A stretch of 15,481 bases of DNA, taken from Candidatus Omnitrophota bacterium. GTDB taxonomy: Bacteria > Omnitrophota > Gorgyraeia > Tantalellales > Tantalellaceae. The stretch covers positions 1 to 15,481 of the forward strand of contig JAHIZQ010000123.1 of the NCBI GenBank assembly GCA_018814505.1, read 5' to 3'. The notes under the pieces were generated by a model, which worked only from the letters and a program-made list of their open reading frames with translations, had not been told where the DNA came from and searched no databases. The position numbers and the translations under genes were made by a program. Positions 6,650-12,704 of this stretch are shown piece after piece (within the stretch, counting starts at the first letter, position 1; each line of letters starts with the position of its first letter).

Positions 6650-9064
6650 ATGAGAAAACTAAAAACAAATGAACTTAAAAAAACGTGTAATCCTTCGCTG
6701 TTTCCGTTTAAAACCACGGAAGATTATGTTTATGAATATGAACCGCCGCATCAGGAACGAGGTGTCAACGCCATAGATTTTGGGTTAAACGTAAAAAGTG
6801 AAGGGTATAACATATTTGTCTGTGGTTCTCCTGGCACAGGAAGGAATACACAGGTAAATAAAGCCGTAAATGAAATCGCCGCCAGGCAGGAAACTCCTAA
6901 TGACTGGCTATATGTTTTTAACTTTCTTAGGGAAGATGAACCTTCCGCGATAAGGCTTCCTGCCGGACGAGGTTTTATATTTAAGAAGGATATGGAAGAA
7001 TTGGTTGGAGAATTAAAAGTTGAAATACCAAAAGCCTTTGAGAGCGAAGATTATGAGATCAGGCGCCAGGACTTGCTTAAAGAGTATAAAACAAAAAGAG
7101 ATACCACTTTAGAAGAAGTTGAAAATAACGCTTTTGAAGAAGGATTTATGCTGAAACAATCCGCGACAGGTGTTATTTTGGTTCCGCGAAGCGGTACCCA
7201 AAAGATGACTTCCAGTGAATATGAAAAACTTCCAAAAGCGGAAAAAGAAAAACTTGACAAGAAAAAACACGAATTACATATTAAAATTGAACAAGTTTTA
7301 AGTGAAGTAAGAGCCATGGAAAAAGATGCTAAAATGAGAATAAAAGAATTGGAAAAAGAAGTTGTTCTTTTTTCTGTAAGGCATATCATGGACGAATTGC
7401 GGTTTAAATATAGAGAGTTTGAAGATATTATTGAGTATTTTAATCATGTGCAGGAAGACGTTGTTGGAAACATTGATGATTTTAAAGAAGACGAAGAGAA
7501 TCCTCAGGGCGCGATTTTTGGTTTAAAAGGTGCACCGCCAAAGGATAAATTCAAAAAATACGAAGTGAATTTATTGATTGATCACAGGCATTCTACCGGA
7601 GCGCCGGTCATAAAGGAACCGAACCCGACATACTATAACCTTTTAGGTAGGATTGAATACGCTTCTCACTTTGGTTCTATGACAACGGATTTTACGATGA
7701 TAGCGCCCGGTGCTTTGCATAAAGCGAATGGCGGGTATCTTATTCTTCAGGCCATGGACGTTTTGAGTAGTTTTATGGCGTGGGAAGCAATAAAACGAGT
7801 TATTCGTAACCATGAAATAAAAGTAGAGGATATTAATGAACAGTTTCGGCTTATAAGTACGACAAGTTTAAAACCGAAGCCTATTCCCTGTGACATAAAA
7901 ATTGTATTGGTAGGTCCTCCGTGGCTTTTTCAGATGCTTTATAAATTTGATGAAAATTTCCGTAAGATGTTCAAAATTAAGGCAGATTTTGATGTTGAGA
8001 TGAATAGAGACATGGAGAAAATTAAGAAATATGCCGCTTTTATAAAAGTGAGGTGCGAAGAAGAAGGATTGCGTCATTTTGACAGAAATGCCGTAGCAAA
8101 AGTTGTTGAATACGGGTCAAAACTCATAAGCGACCAGGATAAATTGAGCGCTCGTTTTATGTATATTGTGGATATTTTGAGAGAAGCAAACTATTGGGCG
8201 GGAAAAGATAATGCTGATTACGTTGACGCGACGCATGTTAATAAAGCTATTCATGAAAAGATATACCGTTCAAGTCTTATTGAAGAGAAAATAATTGAAT
8301 TAATTAAAAAAAACGTGCTTATGATAGATGTCAAAAAAGAATTTGTCGGGCAGGTAAACGGGTTGGCTGTTCTTGATATCGGAGAATATATGTTTGGTAA
8401 ACCTACGCGTATAACCGGACGTACATACATGGGGAAGGCAGGGGTCGTTGATATTGAACGTCAGGTAAAAATGGGGGGAAGCATACATTCCAAAGGGTTT
8501 ATGATATTGACTGGGTATTTTGGGGAAAAATTCGCACAAGACGCGCCTCTTAGCCTAAACGCGAGTATTTGTTTTGAACAATCATATGATGGGGTTGACG
8601 GAGACAGCGCTTCGAGTACTGAGGCGTATTGTCTTTTATCGTCATTATCAGGTGTACCGATCAAGCAATCAATTGCGGTTACCGGGTCAATGAATCAGCA
8701 TGGCATGGTACAACCCGTGGGTGGTATTAACGAGAAAATAGAAGGGTTTTACCATGTATGTAAAGTTAAAGGCTTGACGGGTAAGCAGGGCGTAATAATT
8801 CCGGAACTTAATGTTAAACATCTTATGCTTGAAGATGAAGTAATTGAAGCTGTTCGGAAAAGAAAGTTTCATATCTGGTCAGTGGAAACTGTAGATGAAG
8901 GCATCGAGATTCTGACCGGCAAAAAAGCTGGCAAAAAAAACAGTTTCGGTAAATATCCTAAAGGAACAATAAATTGTTTGGTTGACCAGAAACTTAAAGA
9001 ATATTCAAAAAAGTTTACGGAACTTGGTTCTGGTAAGAAGAAAAAAAAGAAAAAGACGAAGTAA
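6650..9064 (+). CDS. LonC-like Lon-family protease (AAA_32 + Lon S16 domain)
   Basis: An 804-residue protein related to the LonC/TTC1975 type of Lon-like proteases rather than to classical LonA. It lacks the LonA N-domain. The AAA+ region starts at about residue 25, with a P-loop GSPGTGRNT (59-67) in which the usual Lys-Thr is Arg-Asn. A long charged coiled-coil insertion spans about 125-260, and the Walker-B region is IAPGALHKANGGYLIL (about 351-366). The S16 peptidase domain has the Ser-Lys dyad at S653 (VDGDSASS) and K696 (GGINEKIEGF); the 43-residue spacing equals that of E. coli Lon S679/K722. It should degrade damaged or unfolded proteins in the cytoplasm. A described LonC from Meiothermus has no intrinsic ATPase activity, which fits the altered P-loop. 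ATG 6650 is preferred over an in-frame TTG at 6629 because AAAGGA (6635-6640) lies between them. The C-terminus ends in a poly-lysine tail. Confidence 0.9.
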   Translation: MRKLKTNELKKTCNPSLFPFKTTEDYVYEYEPPHQERGVNAIDFGLNVKSEGYNIFVCGSPGTGRNTQVNKAVNEIAARQETPNDWLYVFNFLREDEPSAIRLPAGRGFIFKKDMEELVGELKVEIPKAFESEDYEIRRQDLLKEYKTKRDTTLEEVENNAFEEGFMLKQSATGVILVPRSGTQKMTSSEYEKLPKAEKEKLDKKKHELHIKIEQVLSEVRAMEKDAKMRIKELEKEVVLFSVRHIMDELRFKYREFEDIIEYFNHVQEDVVGNIDDFKEDEENPQGAIFGLKGAPPKDKFKKYEVNLLIDHRHSTGAPVIKEPNPTYYNLLGRIEYASHFGSMTTDFTMIAPGALHKANGGYLILQAMDVLSSFMAWEAIKRVIRNHEIKVEDINEQFRLISTTSLKPKPIPCDIKIVLVGPPWLFQMLYKFDENFRKMFKIKADFDVEMNRDMEKIKKYAAFIKVRCEEEGLRHFDRNAVAKVVEYGSKLISDQDKLSARFMYIVDILREANYWAGKDNADYVDATHVNKAIHEKIYRSSLIEEKIIELIKKNVLMIDVKKEFVGQVNGLAVLDIGEYMFGKPTRITGRTYMGKAGVVDIERQVKMGGSIHSKGFMILTGYFGEKFAQDAPLSLNASICFEQSYDGVDGDSASSTEAYCLLSSLSGVPIKQSIAVTGSMNQHGMVQPVGGINEKIEGFYHVCKVKGLTGKQGVIIPELNVKHLMLEDEVIEAVRKRKFHIWSVETVDEGIEILTGKKAGKKNSFGKYPKGTINCLVDQKLKEYSKKFTELGSGKKKKKKKTK

Positions 9065-9088
9065 CGATTTAGTTAGCGTCTTTGCGGC

Positions 9089-9141
9089 GTGTCTGGAGTA
9101 AAACGAAGACAAGATCATTCTTTAAGTTTTGCTCCAGACAT
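9089..9141. terminator. Long hairpin after the Lon-like protease gene
   Basis: TGTCTGGAG-T-AAAAC (9090-9104) pairs with GTTTT-G-CTCCAGACA (9126-9140). This gives a 15-bp stem with one G-U position, extendable by another G-U pair at 9089/9141. Within the loop AAGA (9106-9109) can pair with TCTT (9119-9122). It begins 25 bp after the stop codon. It probably ends or protects the upstream mRNA, though no T-run follows it. Confidence 0.5.
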
Positions 9142-9185
9142 ACTGAAAGATAATGATTGTGTCAACAAAGCGAAATAAAATTGTC

Positions 9186-9207
9186 ATCCCGGCCGGAGAG
9201 CCGGGAT
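9186..9207. repeat. REP-like intergenic hairpin
   Basis: ATCCCGGC (9186-9193) and GCCGGGAT (9200-9207) form a perfect 8-bp, GC-rich stem with a 6-base loop, in a TTGTCATCCCGG...CCGGGATCT context. Such GTCATCCCGGC/GCCGGGAT units are common as dispersed intergenic repeats in many bacterial genomes. It stands out from the AT-rich surroundings. A partial resemblance exists at 2517-2534. Confidence 0.6.
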
Positions 9208-9296
9208 CTAGGTATAAGGATAAGTGTAGTCTTTTCAAAAATTACTATTGCAGGGCCGATAGGGGTTTTTACAGGGCAAGAAAGGTATAGAGAGGT

Positions 9297-10937
9297 ATGA
9301 ACAACATATTATTGGTGATTGGTGTGATTATATTACTGGGGGTTGCCATAGGCAGGATTTTTAAAAAATTAAATTTGCCCCAGGTTATGGGATACATGAT
9401 AATAGGCCTTTTTCTAGGAGAATCTTTTCATGGTTTTTTAAGCGGGCCGGTAACTGATTCCTTTCGTCCGATAATTAGTCTTGCGTTAGGGATCATAGGG
9501 TTTATGATAGGTGCTGAAATTAATTTGGCCAGATTCAAAAGGTACAGTAAGTCAATATATACAATTCTTTTGGCAGAAGCTTTTTTAACGTTTTTTTTAG
9601 TAGGCGGTATAACCGTATTGATTACGGGTAAAGTTTATATGGGGCTAATTTTGGGAGCTTTGTCATCCGCTACTGCGCCTGCCGCTACTTATAGCGTGCT
9701 TGGAGAATATAAAGCGCGCGGGCCGGTTACAATGACGACACTTTCAATTGTAGCGCTTGACGATGCGCTTGCGCTACTTATATACGGCTTCGCGAGTGTT
9801 TTTGCCCGAAGCCTTATTTTGCATGAAAATCCGTCACTTTTGAGCAACATGGCAATACCTCTTTTTCAGATAGCCGCATCCGTTATTTTAGGTGTTGTGG
9901 CGGGCTTTATATTGTACAAAATTACGAACAAAGTAAGGGATAAGGGTAGGATATTGTCATTGGCGTTGGGAACGATTATTTTTGTGGTGGGCCTTTCCAT
10001 TTATTTTAGAGTTGATCCTATTCTTGCGTCAATGGTACTTGGAGTTGTCGCGTCGAATCTTCAGTCTCCTAAAAACAAAGAAATGTTTGATCTTGTAAAA
10101 AAATTCAGCCCGCCGATTTTTATTCTTTTTTTTGTTTTAGTCGGAGCGCGTCTTGACGGCAGAATCCTAATGAAGGGAAACGTTCTTTTTCTTGCTATCG
10201 CGTATATTCTTAGCAGAAGTATTGGCAAGGTTGCCGGAGCATATATCGGCGGAAAAATGTCAGGAGCGCGAGATACGGTAACAAAGTATCTTGGTTTTTG
10301 TCTTTTTGACCAGGCAGGGGTTGCGGTAGGTTTAGCAATAGCGACATTTCATACTTTTAGCGTTTTAGGCGAAGAAGCGCGTTCTGCGGGTTTTTTAATA
10401 ATAAGCATTATTACGGCAACAACGTTTATTTTACAGCTTATAGCTCCTCCGATGATAAAATACGGCATAAAGAAAGCGGATGAGATAAACCGGGATGTTA
10501 CGGATGAAGACGTTGTTGAATCCCATAAAGTCGGGGATGTAATGGAATCAGATTTCTTTGTAATTAGAGAAAATAACAATCTTCATCAGATTATCGATAT
10601 AATGAAAGAAAGTAACGCGAATAATTTTCCGGTTGTGAGTATGGACGATAAATTTAGGGGAGTTATTTCTTTGAGTGACCTAAGGGATACTTTTAATGAA
10701 GAACAAATGGATCAGTTGATACTTGCGGGTGACATTGTCCGGGAAGTGGATATTGTCGCTTATACAGACCAGGAACTAAAAGATGTGATGCAGGTGTTTA
10801 AGTCTAAAAACATTGATTATATACCTGTTTTAAAAGGAAAAGAATCAATGCTTTTGTCCGGCCAATTAGAATATCGAAAACTAATGGATTATATCGAAAA
10901 AGAAGTTTTATTGCGCCAACAGGAATTAGAAGTTTAA
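9297..10937 (+). CDS. CPA2-family cation/proton antiporter with C-terminal CBS pair
   Basis: A 546-residue inner-membrane protein. Residues 1 to about 390 form roughly 12-13 helices of the monovalent cation:proton antiporter-2 type (KefB/NapA-like, PF00999). The second family helix has KLNLPQVMGYMIIGLFLGE. The ion-binding helix has two aspartates, D155 and D156 (VALDDALALL), as in electrogenic NapA, where the equivalent pair is D156/D157. This suggests Na+/H+ exchange in pH and sodium homeostasis. Residues about 408-535 carry two CBS motifs (KVGDVMESDFFVIRENNNL...ISLSDLRD and AGDIVREVDIVAYTDQEL...LEYRKLMDY), which usually bind adenine nucleotides and gate the attached protein. This replaces the RCK/TrkA domain of Kef systems. 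ATG 9297 directly begins the first helix. The specific ion is inferred, not shown. Confidence 0.9.
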   Translation: MNNILLVIGVIILLGVAIGRIFKKLNLPQVMGYMIIGLFLGESFHGFLSGPVTDSFRPIISLALGIIGFMIGAEINLARFKRYSKSIYTILLAEAFLTFFLVGGITVLITGKVYMGLILGALSSATAPAATYSVLGEYKARGPVTMTTLSIVALDDALALLIYGFASVFARSLILHENPSLLSNMAIPLFQIAASVILGVVAGFILYKITNKVRDKGRILSLALGTIIFVVGLSIYFRVDPILASMVLGVVASNLQSPKNKEMFDLVKKFSPPIFILFFVLVGARLDGRILMKGNVLFLAIAYILSRSIGKVAGAYIGGKMSGARDTVTKYLGFCLFDQAGVAVGLAIATFHTFSVLGEEARSAGFLIISIITATTFILQLIAPPMIKYGIKKADEINRDVTDEDVVESHKVGDVMESDFFVIRENNNLHQIIDIMKESNANNFPVVSMDDKFRGVISLSDLRDTFNEEQMDQLILAGDIVREVDIVAYTDQELKDVMQVFKSKNIDYIPVLKGKESMLLSGQLEYRKLMDYIEKEVLLRQQELEV

Positions 10938-10948
10938 TGAAGCAGTGC

Positions 10949-10969
10949 ATCGTATATCGTATGTCGCAT
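10949..10969. repeat. Short tandem 7-bp repeat (ATCGTAT x2 plus variant)
   Basis: ATCGTAT occurs twice head to tail (10949-10955 and 10956-10962), followed by GTCGCAT (10963-10969) with two mismatches. It lies just after the antiporter stop, in the leader of the next gene. It may be part of a genome-wide intergenic repeat or a regulator site; nothing more can be said from one copy. Confidence 0.3.
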
Positions 10970-11036
10970 ATGGTGTGATAGTATAAAACAATCCGCGGGA
11001 TACGAATAAGATGGGTAACCAAAAAGAGGAGGATAT

Positions 11037-11606
11037 ATGATCACGGCGAATTGGATTAAGATGTTTGTGGTAGGCGCGTTTTTTATTTGCGGATTTATTC
11101 AAAACGCGGAAAGCCGGGAAAAAGCTAATTTATACAAAGAGCTTAGCGCGAAAGACGAAGTAAAAGTATATATCAACAAAATATCGGACTCCGCGCATGC
11201 GGGTAAAGCCGATGAAGTATCTCTTAAACAAAAGCTGGAAGAAGCTCTTTCCGCGCGAAAATCCATAAATTTTAAAATTGTTTCAATTCCTGAAGAATCT
11301 GATATAACGCTTAAATGTGATATTGTAGAATTTATCTGGATGGAAGAAGATCCTATTGACGAGGTTCATGGTATCGGGCCCGCTGTTTTTGACGCGATAA
11401 AAAAAGATAACTATGTGCGGATGCAGATCGTTTTTAGCGTATTAGATTCAAAAACAAACGAAGAACTTTGGCACAAAAAGTTAAAAACGACTATTACAAA
11501 GACAAAGATGGATGAAGAAGCAAGTATTCCTTTGGCGAATGAAGGAATAATAAAAATATTCATACGTGAATGTTTTAATAAACAACGTAAAGTATTAGTC
11601 AGTTAA
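11037..11606 (+). CDS. Exported protein of unknown function
   Basis: A 189-residue protein that I do not recognise by family. It has an N-terminal signal-like segment (hydrophobic core about residues 9-20, MFVVGAFFICGF, with a possible cleavage site after NAES at about 27), so it is probably periplasmic. There is no lipobox. The mature part alternates beta-like and helical stretches: KVYINKISDS, a helix around VSLKQKLEEALSAR, then ITLKCDIVEFIWMEED and MQIVFSVLDSKTNEELWHKKLKTT. This pattern, an early beta strand, a helix, a computed small-protein core and an 'X is expressed as a strand then modified load' layout, resembles LpoB/CsgG/LptE-like envelope proteins, but only in general shape. The start is secure: AGGAGG at 11027-11032 is four bases before ATG. 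It stands alone between the antiporter and the J-protein. Confidence 0.7.
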   Translation: MITANWIKMFVVGAFFICGFIQNAESREKANLYKELSAKDEVKVYINKISDSAHAGKADEVSLKQKLEEALSARKSINFKIVSIPEESDITLKCDIVEFIWMEEDPIDEVHGIGPAVFDAIKKDNYVRMQIVFSVLDSKTNEELWHKKLKTTITKTKMDEEASIPLANEGIIKIFIRECFNKQRKVLVS

Positions 11607-11733
11607 CTGGATTATTAGCTTTTAGTTTTATGTGTCCGGTTAGTAATGCTTTCTTTAATGTCGCGTAGATGCCAGGCAGGTATGCCGGGCTGGTGTAGGG
11701 TTAAGGTGAAAAAAATAAATAAAAGGAAAAATT

Positions 11734-12387
11734 GTGCCCAGAGACGATTATTATTCATTATTAGGTGTTAGTAAAGACGCGAGTGAAGCTGATATAAAAA
11801 AAGCTTATCGCAAACTTGCTGTAAAATATCATCCGGACAAAAATCCTGGGGATAAAAAAGCGGAAGAAAAATTTAAAAAAGTATCTGAAGCTTATTATGC
11901 TTTGGGGAACGCGAAAAGGCGTAAGGAGTACGATTTGCTTCAAAGCCAGGGAGCGTATACTGGTAACTTTTCATCTCAACAAGGGTTTGATTTCTCAGAT
12001 TTTATTAGAAACTTTTCCGCGGGCGGCGGCGGGTTTTCTTCTAATTCGATGTTTGGCGATATGTTTCAGGATATTTTTTCCGCAGGGAATGGAGGTAGTA
12101 GAAAAAACCGTAGCTATTATTACTCAACAGGCGGACAGCCAATGGACAATTGGAGCCAAGTGTCACAGAAAACGGATACGGATATAATGGCAACTCTGCC
12201 TATTCCTGAAAAACTTGTTGCCCGTGGCGGTGAAGCCAAATTTAAACTTTCAAACGGACGAAGTATTACCCTTAAAATACCTAAAAACACTAAAGACAGC
12301 CAAAAAATGCGTTTACGCGGGCAAGGAGAAGTTTGCCCTCATTGCGGTCATAAGGGAGACCTTATCGTGACAATAAAAATAAAATAG
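11734..12387 (+). CDS. Short DnaJ-like co-chaperone (J domain, G/F region, one C-terminal domain)
   Basis: A 217-residue Hsp40. The J domain (about residues 4-69) has the HPD motif at 33-35, needed to stimulate DnaK ATPase. A glycine/phenylalanine/serine-rich linker follows (about 75-150, [14 protein letters not shown]). The rest matches the first substrate-binding C-terminal domain ([18 protein letters not shown], then [20 protein letters not shown] and [10 protein letters not shown]). The protein stops there: the second C-terminal domain and dimerisation tail of DnaJ/CbpA are missing, as is the four-repeat zinc finger. Oddly, a CPHC pair (C201, C204) sits in the loop just before GDL. The start is GTG at 11734, supported by AAAAGGA seven or so bases upstream and by [12 protein letters not shown], the standard J-protein beginning. 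No DnaK or GrpE is in the window. Confidence 0.88.
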   Translation: MPRDDYYSLLGVSKDASEADIKKAYRKLAVKYHPDKNPGDKKAEEKFKKVSEAYYALGNAKRRKEYDLLQSQGAYTGNFSSQQGFDFSDFIRNFSAGGGGFSSNSMFGDMFQDIFSAGNGGSRKNRSYYYSTGGQPMDNWSQVSQKTDTDIMATLPIPEKLVARGGEAKFKLSNGRSITLKIPKNTKDSQKMRLRGQGEVCPHCGHKGDLIVTIKIK

Positions 12388-12704
12388 GGGTTTTTGTAAT
12401 CATAATCAGGGCAGACACAGGGGGTCTGGTATCAACACAGGGTGCATGGCCCCTGTGCCTCCTACGACTATAATTATGTAAGAATATGGTGTGCGAATCA
12501 AAATCGTAGGGTGTATATTGTGGTTATCCAATACGCCGGACAGCGTTAGTTGCAAAAAAGGTAGATTTTCAGACTCCCTATTTTCCCTCAACTTTCATAT
12601 AATAAAACAACACAACACAATTATTGTAGTACTGTTAGCCATAAAATATTACGCCACACTGTTATTACTTTTCATTGAATCGTTAAAGTAAAAAAAGGAG
12701 AAAA
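12388..12704. other. Long leader-like intergenic region with competing hairpins
   Basis: No convincing gene lies in these 317 bp. CACAGGG occurs twice (12416-12422 and 12436-12442), and either copy can pair with CCCTGTG at 12451-12457. The near copy gives a 7-bp stem with an 8-base loop; the far copy extends to 8 bp (CACAGGGG/CCCCTGTG). CAGAC/GTCTG (12412-12416 and 12424-12428) offers a third, exclusive fold. CCTACGA/TCGTAGG (12461-12467 and 12504-12510) is a further inverted repeat. TATAAT boxes at 12469-12474 and 12598-12603 have no recognisable -35 at the right distance. AAAGGAG at 12694-12700 is the ribosome site of the next gene. Confidence 0.45.

Larger units (their letters stand above)
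9065..9296. other. Intergenic region with two strong hairpins
   Basis: No gene is seen in these 232 bp. They hold a long hairpin just after the protease gene (9089-9141) and a REP-like hairpin (9186-9207), listed separately. No clear promoter for the antiporter gene was found; the ribosome site candidates are AAAGG about 12 bases and AGAGAGG about 1 base before its ATG. Confidence 0.5.

Noticed and set aside
9137..9165. Minus-strand promoter TTGACA-17-TATGTC pointing into the protease 3' end
   Set aside because: The -35 is perfect but the -10 matches only three of six bases and overlaps the arm of the hairpin; there is no gene to drive.
12491..12691. 66-codon plus-strand ORF in the leader of the giant gene
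   Set aside because: It has no ribosome site and no family likeness, and its C-terminal hydrophobicity follows from AT-rich DNA. A leader peptide cannot be fully excluded.
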